DNA of 64,000 bases from Kapaibacterium sp044224925 (GCA_044224925.1 JBGAJM010000001.1:1-64000), one strand, 5' to 3'. Shown: positions 1-8,743, counted from the stretch's first letter. Program-made: numbers and translations. The notes: generated by a model from the sequence alone, not told the origin.

Positions 1-1140
1 AATCCGGCTGCCGGTGAGAGCATCGTTGGCGGAACGCTTGGCTATCAGATCAAGTGGTCGGGAACCGGCATTGCCGCATTGAAGACGATCGAATACTCGC
101 TCGATAGTGGTGCAACATGGAAACCAGTTGCTGTGATCACGACCGCGCTCTTCTCGTATTCGTGGAATGTTCCCGATACGGTGTCGACCAAGGCTCGTGT
201 TCGCATCACCGATGGTGCCGGCGTACGCGCTGTGAGCGGTGTGTTCACGATCACGACCAGCAAGATCCCAGGTACGATCCGCTTCGTACGTCCATTCGCT
301 GGTGAGGTCCTCATCGGCGGAACACAAGGATATGCCGTGATGTGGTCCGCAACAGGACTCACACGCACCAAGACACTGGAATACTCGTTGGATAGTGGCA
401 AGACGTGGACGACGATCGTCACGATGTCGAACGACACGGTCGGATATGCATGGAATGTTCCTGACGTCGCGTCGACCACAGCAATGCTGCGCTTGACAGA
501 CTCCAGTGGAGCAACGGGCAAGAGTGCCGTCTTCACGATCAAGTCGTCATCCTCTAGCAATGCCAGCATCATCATCGTGCACCCGGCTGCCGGTGAAGTG
601 TTGAGTGGTGGATCGGTGAACTATCCGATCACCTTCACAGCAACGAACACAACACTGAACAAACGCTTCGAGTATTCGCTCGACGCTGGTATCACGTGGA
701 CACTCATCGAGATCTACTCGGGTGACATCAAGTACTACATGTGGTCGAATGTTCCGAACGAAGCCACGACAACGGCGTTGATCCGCATCACGGATGACAA
801 CGGCGTCATGGGTGTCAGCGGACTGTTCACGATCGACGTGGTCGATGCCGGTGGATCGATCGACGGTCTTGTCCTCTCGGGCCTTGACATCGATCGTAAC
901 ATCGCCGTCGGCGGAACGATCGGGATCTCGTGGACCTTCACACCGGACATCGGTACAAGTGTCGAAGTGGAATACTCGCTTGACGCATCGGGGATCTGGT
1001 ATCACATCGCTACGATGCCGGTAACGGAAACACCATTCGTGTCGTGGACCACTCCATCGGACGGCCCGCACAACCCGGCCTTCATTCGTGTACGCAGTAC
1101 ACGTGGCATGGTTCGTGTTTCCAAGCCATTCACGATCGGT
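1..1140 (+). repeat. Four tandem in-frame repeats of about 290 bp
   Basis: Units begin near 1, 289, 580 and about 868. The EYSLD core codons start at 91, 379, 670 and 970, giving periods of 288, 291 and 300 bp. Units 1-3 start with a P.AGE motif; unit 4 is more divergent. Similarity is clear in protein and partly visible in DNA. Confidence 0.85.
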
Positions 1141-1434
1141 GTGACAACAAGTGTGGCCGACGAGCAGGCATTGGCCGGATATACGGTGACGAATTCGCCG
1201 AATCCAGCATTCACCAATGCGCAGATCGCCTTCACGATCCCGTCTGCCTCTGACGTTCAACTGACGATCGTTGATGCCCGCGGTATCGAAGTTGCGCAAA
1301 CCGCGCCACAACGCTACGAAGCCGGTACATCGACACTCTTGGTGAACACCAGCGGTCTGATACCGGGTATGTACGTCTACACGCTTCAGGCCGGACCAAC
1401 ACGGATGATGGGTAGAATGATCATCTCGAAGTAA
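1..1434 (+). CDS. T9SS-secreted surface protein built of tandem beta-sandwich repeats (5' end outside window)
   Basis: The reading frame is open from base 1, so the true start lies upstream. The visible 477 codons contain four repeats of about 96-100 residues, each with an EYSLDSG.TW-like core followed by a W.VP...T..A..R.TD strand and ending in FTI. The last 80 or so residues begin at SPNPAFTNAQ, contain a GIEV turn and an IPGMYVYTLQ strand, and end in MIISK, which is the pattern of a type IX secretion C-terminal sorting domain. The product should therefore cross the outer membrane by T9SS and be exposed or released. Repeats of this kind are usually structural or adhesive, but no enzyme domain is visible in this part. 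The gene ends just before a strong terminator. Function beyond surface localisation is unknown. Confidence 0.85.
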   Translation, partial: NPAAGESIVGGTLGYQIKWSGTGIAALKTIEYSLDSGATWKPVAVITTALFSYSWNVPDTVSTKARVRITDGAGVRAVSGVFTITTSKIPGTIRFVRPFAGEVLIGGTQGYAVMWSATGLTRTKTLEYSLDSGKTWTTIVTMSNDTVGYAWNVPDVASTTAMLRLTDSSGATGKSAVFTIKSSSSSNASIIIVHPAAGEVLSGGSVNYPITFTATNTTLNKRFEYSLDAGITWTLIEIYSGDIKYYMWSNVPNEATTTALIRITDDNGVMGVSGLFTIDVVDAGGSIDGLVLSGLDIDRNIAVGGTIGISWTFTPDIGTSVEVEYSLDASGIWYHIATMPVTETPFVSWTTPSDGPHNPAFIRVRSTRGMVRVSKPFTIGVTTSVADEQALAGYTVTNSPNPAFTNAQIAFTIPSASDVQLTIVDARGIEVAQTAPQRYEAGTSTLLVNTSGLIPGMYVYTLQAGPTRMMGRMIISK

Positions 1435-1460
1435 CAGCCCACGTTCTCCGGAACCTCTTT

Positions 1461-1500
1461 GCACATGCCCAGTTCATTCATGAACTGGGCATGTGCTATT
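1461..1500 (+). terminator. Intrinsic-type terminator after the repeat protein
   Basis: A perfect 16-bp inverted repeat (1461-1476 with 1481-1496) with a 4-base TTCA loop is followed by TATTTTAC. It separates the T9SS gene from the ispF operon. The stem is only moderately GC-rich and the T run is short, but the symmetry is exact. Confidence 0.8.
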
Positions 1501-1546
1501 TTACACCACCTTGAACACGTTCCCATCCACGGTGGAGTGACCCTCG

Positions 1547-2014
1547 ATGATCGGCTTTGGATATGATGTACATCGACTCGCCGACGGTGAGTCGCTCATC
1601 CTGGGCGGTGTGCCGATCCCGTCGTCGTTCGGGACGGTGGCCCATAGCGACGGAGACGTGCTCCTGCATGCCTTGGTCGACGCGCTTCTGGGAGCGGCCG
1701 GACTTGGTGATATCGGTGAGCACTTTCCCGATACCGACCCGCGCTGGAAAGGGGAACCCTCCTCCACCTTTGTCCGGCATGCCGTCCACCTGGTGACCTC
1801 GGCCGGCTATCGGATCGTGAACGCCGATCTCACCCTGATCTTACAAGCTCCGAAGATCCTGCCGTATAAACCGCTCATGCGCGATCATATCGCATCGCTC
1901 TGCGGTCTTCCCGTGGAGCGTGTTGGTGTGAAGGCCACAACGGCCGAGAACATCGGTCCGGTCGGACGTGGAGAGGGCGTTGAAGCATATTGTGTTGTTC
2001 AGCTCGATCCATGA
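1547..2014 (+). CDS. ispF: 2-C-methyl-D-erythritol 2,4-cyclodiphosphate synthase
   Basis: This 155-residue cytosolic enzyme makes MEcPP in the non-mevalonate (MEP) isoprenoid pathway. The N-terminal GYDVHR motif supplies Asp7 and His9, and AHSDGDVLLH supplies His41, which together are the expected metal ligands. The IGEHFPDTDP segment and the C-terminal KATTAENIG motif are also in place, and the length is normal. It is the first gene of a four-gene operon: its TGA overlaps the ATG of the next gene by 4 bp (ATGA at 2011). Isoprenoid supply is consistent with the carotenoid-type genes further downstream. Confidence 0.97.
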   Translation: MIGFGYDVHRLADGESLILGGVPIPSSFGTVAHSDGDVLLHALVDALLGAAGLGDIGEHFPDTDPRWKGEPSSTFVRHAVHLVTSAGYRIVNADLTLILQAPKILPYKPLMRDHIASLCGLPVERVGVKATTAENIGPVGRGEGVEAYCVVQLDP

Positions 2015-4311
2015 CCAGCCGCTCCCTGTGCCTCGTGATGTTCCTTGCACTCTGGTGCACACCCATGCTATGGGCCGACGGAACGTATCCCATTGGATAC
2101 ACGGCACAACAACGATTTGAACGAAGCCTTGCCATACCACTGGATGCCGATCTGCATCGCGTCTTGCTTGTGCGGCAACGTCCGGTATGGGATCCGCAGG
2201 CATGGGTGGTCTCGCTGAACGTGAAGGGGACGACCGTTGCCAGCACGGCCCTCGATGGCGATGATGTATGCGCCGCACAACAGGTCGGTTCGTCAGTTGT
2301 GCTCCTCACGGCCCACCAAGGCAACATCGAGGCATTGTTGCTCGACGATTCACTGCGCTGTGTTGTACGACAGCGCGTCGACGTGCCGCACCGTAACACG
2401 TCGGCCGTTGCCCAGTCGATCGGCATGCTCCGTCCGGGACGGATCGCCTTCGTCGTCAACGGTTCGCTCGTGGTCTGCGACGTGGCCTCCGCATCGCTCT
2501 CTGCGCGTGTGCTCGATCATGATGTCTTGGCTGCCGCTGTGATGTCGTCACCTCCCTATAGCATAGGATATGTACGGCAGCAGGGAAGCGGGGCATTCGT
2601 GGTCGTGCTCGATACAGCACTCATCACCCGCGCCACCACGCCGGTGCCCGCCTCGGGCATGGTCCGCATGGAATCCGTTGGCACCTATCTGGCCGTCTGC
2701 TCACCCGTGGGAGATAACCTGAGCACGCAGATCACTGTGGTCGACCCGCGCACGAATCGCACAGAGTTCGCCACCGTTGATGTTCCGCCCTCCCTCCTTA
2801 CCGTCTTCGTTCGCGATAGCGTGCTGAGCGTGGCCGCAGTTCGTTCGTTGACGAATCGATACGAACTCGTGGTGCAGCCACTCTCGGCGATCGGCGCACT
2901 CGATCTTGAAGCCCGCGGCACTCCCATTCCAAATGATCTGCACGCACCCATTCGATTGCAGCGCAGCGGGTCGACGCTGTACGTGATCTTTGCGCGCGGC
3001 ATCATGAGTGCCCGCACGGACGGCAAGATGATGTCGAGCGATGTACTTCCCATTGGGATCGCAGGAACTCGGCTGTCCGTTCTTCCCGTCTCCGATGGTG
3101 TGCTCATCCGCAGTATGCAAGGATCCGTTCTCTTGCGACGCGTTGAACATCAGGCCTGGTTCGTCACACGCTTCGTCACCACGACGCGCGAGTACCTCGT
3201 TCCCATCGTTCTCTCCCTGATCATTCTTGTTCTCCTCGTGATGATCCGTCGCCACCGTCGCGTCTTGCGAGCCGCCATGGAGTTGCCCGGTTCGGGCTTG
3301 GTGCTGCAGGTGGACTCGGCCGGGCGCTTGGTGCGCGTGAATGAGAAGGCCGCCCAACTTCTGCGCATCACGTCGAACGTTCCGATGCGACGCATCGTTC
3401 GGTCGTACATGCTCACGGACTCGCTCCGATCGTTGCTCGAATTCATCTCGGGCGCCGAAATGGCCCGCAGCTCAATGTCCGAACGCATCACACTTGAAGA
3501 TGCCGACGTGCATCGCGACTATGTGTTCTCGGCCATTCCGTTGCGAGGATCGTTCGGGCGGTATGGCGGCATGGTGATCACGGGTATCGATATCACCGAG
3601 GCATTGGAACGACGTCGACTCGTGAACTGGGCGCAACTGGCGCACGATATGCAGACGAACCTCTCCACCATCAAGCTCAACGCAGAGCAGCTCGACGAGA
3701 GCAACGATGTGAATCGGGAACGTCGACGTCGCATCCTGTTCCAAGTGGGCGTGCTCATTCAACGCGTCCGCGATCTCGTGAGCGTTGGTCGGTCGGAGGA
3801 GATCAACCGCAACCTCGTCCATAGCGCTGAACTGTGCACGGAGATCCGACATGAATTCGATCCGGCCATGTTCCCGCACGTGACGTTCTCGATGAAGTTG
3901 CGTGGGACGATGATGAACGTGGACCGACTCAAGATCTCGCGTGCCGTGCGGAACTCCGTGGAGAATGCCATCAAGTCGCTGCGCGGTCAGCGTGGCACCG
4001 TCGAGATCGCCACCTGGTTCGACCGAACGAACGTCTACATCCGCGTGAGCGATACAGGTGTTGGCATGGACCCCGACACATTGAAGAACATGATGAAGCC
4101 ATACTTCACCACAGCGCGGGATGGATCGGGCACGGGCATCGGCACGATGATCATGCAACACGTGATGCACTTGCATGGCGGTACACTGCGTGTTTCGAGT
4201 GAGCCCGGTGTGGGAACGCAGGTGATCTTCCGCATTCCGCATGGCATGGATGGAACGAGGTTGCGCAATGCCCAGTTCGCCGTGACGGCAGAGAGCGAGT
4301 CGGCGTCGTGA
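2011..4311 (+). CDS. Membrane histidine kinase with large extracytoplasmic sensor and PAS domain
   Basis: I chose the ATG at 2011 (766 aa) because it overlaps the ispF stop as ATGA and begins a signal-like hydrophobic stretch; an upstream TTG is in frame but inside ispF. Residues about 20-390 form a long extracytoplasmic region of short beta-like segments, perhaps a propeller (inference). A single membrane helix lies at about 394-411, then a PAS-like domain (about 422-530). A dimerisation helix with AHDMQTN carries the likely phospho-acceptor His545. The ATPase domain has NSVENA (about 648), DTGVGMD (about 681) and a GTGIGT loop. No response regulator is adjacent, so it is an orphan kinase; the signal sensed cannot be read from the sequence. 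It overlaps the next gene as GTGA. Confidence 0.9.
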   Translation: MTSRSLCLVMFLALWCTPMLWADGTYPIGYTAQQRFERSLAIPLDADLHRVLLVRQRPVWDPQAWVVSLNVKGTTVASTALDGDDVCAAQQVGSSVVLLTAHQGNIEALLLDDSLRCVVRQRVDVPHRNTSAVAQSIGMLRPGRIAFVVNGSLVVCDVASASLSARVLDHDVLAAAVMSSPPYSIGYVRQQGSGAFVVVLDTALITRATTPVPASGMVRMESVGTYLAVCSPVGDNLSTQITVVDPRTNRTEFATVDVPPSLLTVFVRDSVLSVAAVRSLTNRYELVVQPLSAIGALDLEARGTPIPNDLHAPIRLQRSGSTLYVIFARGIMSARTDGKMMSSDVLPIGIAGTRLSVLPVSDGVLIRSMQGSVLLRRVEHQAWFVTRFVTTTREYLVPIVLSLIILVLLVMIRRHRRVLRAAMELPGSGLVLQVDSAGRLVRVNEKAAQLLRITSNVPMRRIVRSYMLTDSLRSLLEFISGAEMARSSMSERITLEDADVHRDYVFSAIPLRGSFGRYGGMVITGIDITEALERRRLVNWAQLAHDMQTNLSTIKLNAEQLDESNDVNRERRRRILFQVGVLIQRVRDLVSVGRSEEINRNLVHSAELCTEIRHEFDPAMFPHVTFSMKLRGTMMNVDRLKISRAVRNSVENAIKSLRGQRGTVEIATWFDRTNVYIRVSDTGVGMDPDTLKNMMKPYFTTARDGSGTGIGTMIMQHVMHLHGGTLRVSSEPGVGTQVIFRIPHGMDGTRLRNAQFAVTAESESAS

Positions 4312-4757
4312 TCGACCCAACCACCCTTCGCGGCAAAAGGATCGCTGCCCTCGACTATGGCAATGCACGCATTGGCGTGGCCGTGTGCGACGAGATGCAC
4401 ATTCTTGTGTCGACACGACCGGTCATCAACAACGATGCCAACGTCATGCAGTCCTTGCGCGACCGGTTCGCGATGGAGCGCACCGATGTGGTCGTAGTGG
4501 GCATCCCGAAGCTCGTGCAAGAGGATGCAGAAACGGACATCATCAAGGAGATCCGCCACTTCATCGAGCGACTACGCGAATCCGTGTCGATCCCCGTCAT
4601 GGAAACAGATGAGGCGTTCTCGTCGAAGCGCGCCCGCGAAATGATGTTCACCACCGGGATGAAGAAGAAACGTCGACGGGAAAAAGGCACGAAGGACCAG
4701 CTCGCTGCCGCAATCATCCTCAAAGACCTGTTGTCGGAATTGGAAATGATGCCATGA
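4308..4757 (+). CDS. ruvX: YqgF/RuvX-type putative Holliday junction resolvase / pre-16S rRNA nuclease
   Basis: This 149-residue protein of the YqgF family has an RNase H-like fold. The N-terminal ALDYGNARIGVA segment carries the family Asp. VVVVGIPK and the METDEAFSSKRA segment correspond to the other conserved blocks, and DQLAAAIIL near the C-terminus carries the last acidic residue. In E. coli the family matures the 5' end of 16S rRNA and has been proposed to resolve Holliday junctions. Start is GTG at 4308, overlapping the kinase stop by 4 bp, and its own stop overlaps the next gene as ATGA. Confidence 0.9.
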   Translation: MIDPTTLRGKRIAALDYGNARIGVAVCDEMHILVSTRPVINNDANVMQSLRDRFAMERTDVVVVGIPKLVQEDAETDIIKEIRHFIERLRESVSIPVMETDEAFSSKRAREMMFTTGMKKKRRREKGTKDQLAAAIILKDLLSELEMMP

Positions 4758-6142
4758 ACATGCGGATCATCACAGTGATCGTCGGGATCCTTGCCGCCTT
4801 GCCGCTCCTTGCGCAAGTGCCGAACGGACAGCGTGCGCGGTTGGACCTCTTGGACTATGGCGATCGATTCTATGGTGAGGCCTATGTGCTTCCGACCACA
4901 CGACCCGACTCGGCCACCGTGGTGATCTTCTTTCGCATGGCGAACGACTTCCTCACCTTTACGAAGGTGACGGACCGTGCCGATGTGGGCGGGAATTTCA
5001 AGGCAGAGATGCGCTTGAGCATCGAAGCGCGCGATAGCATGGGCGTGATCCGGCAACGCCTGCAATGGAAGGACACGGTCTACTGCAATCGATTCGAGCA
5101 AACGAACAGCAAGAACGACTTCCATTACGGTTGGGCACGCATCGCCATTGCACCGGGGTCGTTCTCCATCGGATTGGAGATCATCTCGACAAAGGAGAGT
5201 GGACAGAAGAAGTTGCGACTCCCGTTGGTGACGTTCGACCCCGATGCATCGAACAAGCAGTTGGCACCGCCATTGTTCGGCGTGCCTGTCGACGGTCCGC
5301 AAGGCAACATCATTCGACCGTTCATCAGTGGTGGCAACGTGCTCTTTCAACCACGCGATGCCGTGATGTTCCTGTTGGTGAACGATGCCAAGTCGCAGAT
5401 GTACGACTATGCCATTCGCCAATTGCCGCTGGAGTCGCGCGACATACGTTACTGGGATGTCTCCGATGTGCTCGGTGAAGTGCGCTCCGAACCGGGCAAG
5501 GTCCCGATGATCTCGGAACGTTCAACGAACGATGCTCCGTATCTCGAAGTGGTCGATCGGTCAGAATCAAAGGTGGCCTCGACCACACCGAGCAAGGTGG
5601 CGTTGTTGCGTGTACCGGTTCCCGTCTCGGGATTGGTGCCGGGACGATATCGCATGACGCTCGTAGGAGAACGCGACAAGGACACTATCGACATTCGATT
5701 CCAAGTGTTCTGGGAGATGATGCCGTTGAGCTTGCGCAACGTATCGTATGCGATCGAGATCGCGCGATATCTGCTCACGGACGAGCAACTCGACTCCATC
5801 GATGCGGGCAGCGATCGGGAACGTCGGGCCAACATCATGGCCTACTGGCGTCAGCACGATGGCACGCCAACGACAACGTACAACGAGCAGATGGCGGAAT
5901 ATTATCGACGAGTGGACGAGGCCTTCTTCGAGTTCTCGACGATCCAGGAACCGGATGGAGCTCGCACAGAGCGTGGGAAGATCTACATCCTACACGGACC
6001 GCCAACGAAGGTGGAGAAGAAGCTCTCACCGGGCGACAAGACGCAAGAGGTGTGGACGTATGCGAACATCGTTCGCAAGGTCTTCCATTTCGAAGTGGGT
6101 GACGACGGGATCTATAAGCTCCGAAAGATCGAAGATCTCTAG
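4754..6142 (+). CDS. Secreted GWxTD-domain protein
   Basis: This 462-residue protein has an N-terminal signal peptide ending near LLAQ. The C-terminal third matches the GWxTD family of Bacteroidetes/Acidobacteria: YYRRVDEAFFEFSTIQEPDG, RTERGKIYILHGPP and a following strand-rich segment. The eponymous tryptophan block is degenerate here (DGARTERG). The family has no settled function; it is exported and often lies near signalling genes. The ATG overlaps the ruvX stop by 4 bp, so it is the last gene of the ispF operon. Its TAG stop shares the palindrome CTAG with the stop of the convergent gene at 6139. Confidence 0.8.
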   Translation: MNMRIITVIVGILAALPLLAQVPNGQRARLDLLDYGDRFYGEAYVLPTTRPDSATVVIFFRMANDFLTFTKVTDRADVGGNFKAEMRLSIEARDSMGVIRQRLQWKDTVYCNRFEQTNSKNDFHYGWARIAIAPGSFSIGLEIISTKESGQKKLRLPLVTFDPDASNKQLAPPLFGVPVDGPQGNIIRPFISGGNVLFQPRDAVMFLLVNDAKSQMYDYAIRQLPLESRDIRYWDVSDVLGEVRSEPGKVPMISERSTNDAPYLEVVDRSESKVASTTPSKVALLRVPVPVSGLVPGRYRMTLVGERDKDTIDIRFQVFWEMMPLSLRNVSYAIEIARYLLTDEQLDSIDAGSDRERRANIMAYWRQHDGTPTTTYNEQMAEYYRRVDEAFFEFSTIQEPDGARTERGKIYILHGPPTKVEKKLSPGDKTQEVWTYANIVRKVFHFEVGDDGIYKLRKIEDL

Positions 6143-6546
6143 TGCTGGAGCGGCTCCCAGGCCTCGCCCTCACAGGGCGGCGCTTCCGACGTCACATGCA
6201 CATCCATGATCGTGCACAACTGATTGGTGGGATTGAAGTGTCGACATGCGCCGCAGAGTGTTCCCGTCTGCAGCGTCTTCACATGTGCATTGAACCGTTG
6301 GTACTGCAGGTGCGCGGGCCACACTCCCACAAGCCAGATAGCGAACAATGCCACATACCAGATGGTGTCGGATGACATTCGCTCCGAAAGGATCAACGTG
6401 ATCACGCCGATGATAGTCACGCGGACGAGGGCGGCAAAGACGATCGATCCCGTGGTGTAATAGGGTCGGTCCTCATGTCCTTCGGGCGCTTGCACGCGCA
6501 ATAGGAAGAGGTCCATGAACTGATCGAAACCGGAGCGCTGTTGCAT
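6139..6546 (-). CDS. Small membrane protein with C-terminal cysteine cluster, unknown function
   Basis: This is a 135-residue protein not recognised as a named family. It has two hydrophobic segments (about residues 31-53 and 60-80), and a hydrophilic tail with LCGACRHFNPTNQLC followed by PPCEG, four cysteines that could bind metal or a cluster. The ATG at 6546 is 2 bp after the glycosyltransferase stop, with AGGA upstream, so the two are probably one operon. A longer in-frame extension upstream is antisense-like and lies inside the glycosyltransferase, so I rejected it. Confidence 0.65.
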   Translation of the reverse strand: MQQRSGFDQFMDLFLLRVQAPEGHEDRPYYTTGSIVFAALVRVTIIGVITLILSERMSSDTIWYVALFAIWLVGVWPAHLQYQRFNAHVKTLQTGTLCGACRHFNPTNQLCTIMDVHVTSEAPPCEGEAWEPLQH

Positions 6547-6548
6547 GG

Positions 6549-7670
6549 TCAATCCTGACGTGAATACGATCTGCCCTTCCACCGTGACCCTTGCTTCGAA
6601 TACGCCCAACGAATGCTGTTGATCCCGATCACGATGGACCATGCCGCTGTGATCGGCTGCAAGAACATGTGCCAGCGTGGCATGCCGAACCTGTGGGCAA
6701 TGATGGCCCGAATGCCTGCGGCCATGGAGAGTTGCAGGAGGCTGTGCAGCGGACTGACGGCGATGAAGGCGAGAGGGGCGATGAAGGTGGTGGCAAGGTG
6801 GAACAAGAACAGCAAGGTAAGCGGAAGGTTGTAGGACGTGGCAGGGAAGAAGTTCTTGCTGAAGCCGGCCGTGACGTCGGCGGCCGACGTGTACATGCGA
6901 CACGAAACGGCATGCGTCCCGTCGACCAAGGCGATGCGCATTCCCATCGTCTTCATGTGCTTGGCCATGAACACATCTTCGACAAGTGCATTGTGCACCG
7001 CACGATGTCCGCCCGCCCGTTCATATGACGTACGACGGAAGCACATGAACTGTCCATTGGCCGCCGAGAGCGAGACGCGCGGATCGTTCATGATGAGATC
7101 GTTCGGGACATAGGCAAAGTAGAGCACATGCACCATGGGGATCACGATGTGTTCGGCCGCCGTCAGCATCACCTCGTGTGGAATGAGCGAGAACATATCG
7201 AGGTTGCGTTGATCGAGCATGGCCACGGCACTGCTCACACAGTGCGGTTGATGCGTGGTGTCGGCATCCGTGAACAAGAGCACGTCGCCCGTGGCTTGTT
7301 GCGACAGTGTGTGGCAGGCCCAGCTCTTGCCGACCCAACCCGCAGGCAGGTCGGTGCCGGTAAGGATGCGAAGTCGGTCCGGAAACCGCTCCTGAAGCCG
7401 TCGTAGGATGTGGGGGGTACCATCGGTGCTTTGATCGTCAAGCACGATCACTTCCATGTTGGGATGGTCTTGCAGGCAGAGCGAGGTGACGCAAGCTTCG
7501 ATACAGCGCTCCTCGTTGCGGGCGGGGACGAGAACGGAGACACGAACGGATGGAGAACCTCCTCCCTTGGGAAGGGTGACGAACCGACGGACGTTGTACA
7601 GGGCCACGGCAAAGAGGCAGGCGGTGACCACGGTGATGCAGATCTGATAGACGGAGAAGATGGAATGCAT
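6549..7670 (-). CDS. Membrane family 2 glycosyltransferase, carotenoid glycosyltransferase-like (CrtQ/CruC/HpnB type)
   Basis: This is a 373-residue protein with an N-terminal membrane anchor (residues about 5-25), a GT-A domain and two or three hydrophobic segments at the C-terminus. VSVLVPARNEE, VLDDQSTDGT, the LPAGWVGKSWACH segment and FTDADTTH (the DxD-type metal site) are typical of CrtQ/HpnB-like enzymes that glycosylate carotenoids or hopanoids. EDVFMAKHMK gives the acceptor-side acidic residue. I chose the ATG at 7670; the frame extends upstream with only arginine-rich shadow sequence. The divergent neighbour is a crtC-like hydratase that would create a tertiary hydroxyl group, so a carotenoid glycoside is a plausible product (inference). 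The acceptor could instead be another lipid. Confidence 0.8.
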   Translation of the reverse strand: MHSIFSVYQICITVVTACLFAVALYNVRRFVTLPKGGGSPSVRVSVLVPARNEERCIEACVTSLCLQDHPNMEVIVLDDQSTDGTPHILRRLQERFPDRLRILTGTDLPAGWVGKSWACHTLSQQATGDVLLFTDADTTHQPHCVSSAVAMLDQRNLDMFSLIPHEVMLTAAEHIVIPMVHVLYFAYVPNDLIMNDPRVSLSAANGQFMCFRRTSYERAGGHRAVHNALVEDVFMAKHMKTMGMRIALVDGTHAVSCRMYTSAADVTAGFSKNFFPATSYNLPLTLLFLFHLATTFIAPLAFIAVSPLHSLLQLSMAAGIRAIIAHRFGMPRWHMFLQPITAAWSIVIGINSIRWAYSKQGSRWKGRSYSRQD

Positions 7671-7700
7671 AGGTGTGGTAACATACGAACGCTGAAGTGA

Positions 7701-7708
7701 TAACTTTG
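7701..7708 (+). promoter_or_regulatory. Bacteroidetes-type -7 promoter box (TAACTTTG) for crtC-like operon
   Basis: It matches the TAnnTTTG consensus of the Bacteroidetes housekeeping sigma factor. It lies 21 bp before the ATG at 7730, which supports that start over the in-frame GTG at 7697. I see no good -33 TTG at the ideal distance. Confidence 0.55.
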
Positions 7709-7729
7709 TCCTCCAACACACGACACCGT

Positions 7730-8743
7730 ATGCAAGTTCTCGGCGGACATTCTTTCGACCACGCTCATCTGCTCTCCACCTCGGGCGCGTATGAGTGGTG
7801 GTACGTGGATGCGCAGTCCGCCGACGGCGAGTGGGGGATCGTGGTGATCGTCTTCCGCGGCATGCCCATGTCGCCCGACTACCTTGCCGCCCTGTCCACC
7901 TCTTCGGAGGTCGACCCCACCGATCACTGCGGCTATGCCGTCTCCGTCTATCACCGCGGTGCGCGTATCGCCACGGCGTTTCACGGCGTTCCGGCACAGG
8001 AGTGTGCCTTCTCGGCAACGGACTGCGACGTACACGCCGCGACCGTGTCGATCCGACGCACGTCCGATGGCGCCTACAGCGTTCATGCCATCACCCGCGT
8101 CCGCGAGGTTCCTCACGATGTCGAGATCACGGCAACGCTCGTGCCCACTTCGCATCCGGCCGGTATTGCCTCCGACCCCGAGCCCCATGCCTGGATCGTG
8201 GCGGCACCGCGCTGCACGGCGCATGTGGACGTGATGCTGCGTGAATCCGGAGCGGTGCGTACCCACGTGCAGTGGAGCGGCATGGGATATCACGATCACA
8301 ATGTGGGTGTGCGGCCGATGCAGGCCGATCATGGCGACTGGTATTGGGGGCGTGTGCATGATGCAGACCGCACCATCGTGTATCTTGCAACCCCCGGCGC
8401 ACAGCAGCCTTCCATGTGGCTTGGCGTGGCGGATGCCAACGGATTGCATTGGTGCGACAACGTGTCGTTCGAACGACACCAACGGCGGATCTCCTTCATG
8501 GGACTTCGCTACCATCGGTCCATCCATTGTCGCGGCACACTGCCATCGGGCGGATCGTTGGATGTTGTGTGTGTGAATACCAACGTGGTCGAGAATGGAC
8601 CGTTCTATCAACGCTATGCATCGGACTGGACCGTGAACGGAACACCAAGCAAGCAGCAAGGAATGTCGGAGTACATGGATTGTGCTCGCTATCGACGCGC
8701 CTGGATACGTCCGTTCCTTCGCACTATCTGGCAGCAACGCTAA
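7730..8743 (+). CDS. crtC: Carotenoid 1,2-hydratase-like protein (CrtC family)
   Basis: This 337-residue protein resembles hydroxyneurosporene synthase/CrtC, which adds water across the terminal double bond of acyclic carotenoid ends. The hallmark near the N-terminus is YEWWYVDAQSADGEWGIVV followed by a FRG...SPDY segment. WSGMGYHDHNVG and WYWGRVHD match the conserved central blocks of the family. I start it at the ATG at 7730, downstream of a -7 box, rather than the GTG at 7697. The TAA stop overlaps the ATG of mutL (TAATG). No phytoene synthase or desaturase gene is in the window, so the substrate is uncertain. Some lipocalin-like AttH/CrtC relatives are not carotenoid enzymes. Confidence 0.75.
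   Translation: MQVLGGHSFDHAHLLSTSGAYEWWYVDAQSADGEWGIVVIVFRGMPMSPDYLAALSTSSEVDPTDHCGYAVSVYHRGARIATAFHGVPAQECAFSATDCDVHAATVSIRRTSDGAYSVHAITRVREVPHDVEITATLVPTSHPAGIASDPEPHAWIVAAPRCTAHVDVMLRESGAVRTHVQWSGMGYHDHNVGVRPMQADHGDWYWGRVHDADRTIVYLATPGAQQPSMWLGVADANGLHWCDNVSFERHQRRISFMGLRYHRSIHCRGTLPSGGSLDVVCVNTNVVENGPFYQRYASDWTVNGTPSKQQGMSEYMDCARYRRAWIRPFLRTIWQQR

Noticed and set aside
1..1140. CRISPR-like periodicity from the evenly spaced repeats
   Set aside because: Units are about 290 bp, in frame and protein-coding, with no short identical repeats or spacers.
547..1464. 305-codon open frame on the minus strand inside the repeat protein gene
   Set aside because: Arg/His/Asp-rich composition without motifs; exactly antisense to a convincing T9SS coding region.
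6547..6903. N-terminal extension of the 135-aa membrane protein
   Set aside because: The extra residues are a frame-shifted reading of the glycosyltransferase gene, and a clean ATG sits 2 bp after its stop.
6549..8018. Extended glycosyltransferase beginning at 8018
   Set aside because: The additional 116 residues are Arg-rich antisense of the crtC-like gene; the membrane anchor begins at 7670.
7448..8737. 429-codon minus-strand frame opposite the crtC-like gene
   Set aside because: His/Arg-rich shadow with no domain; the plus strand encodes a recognisable family.
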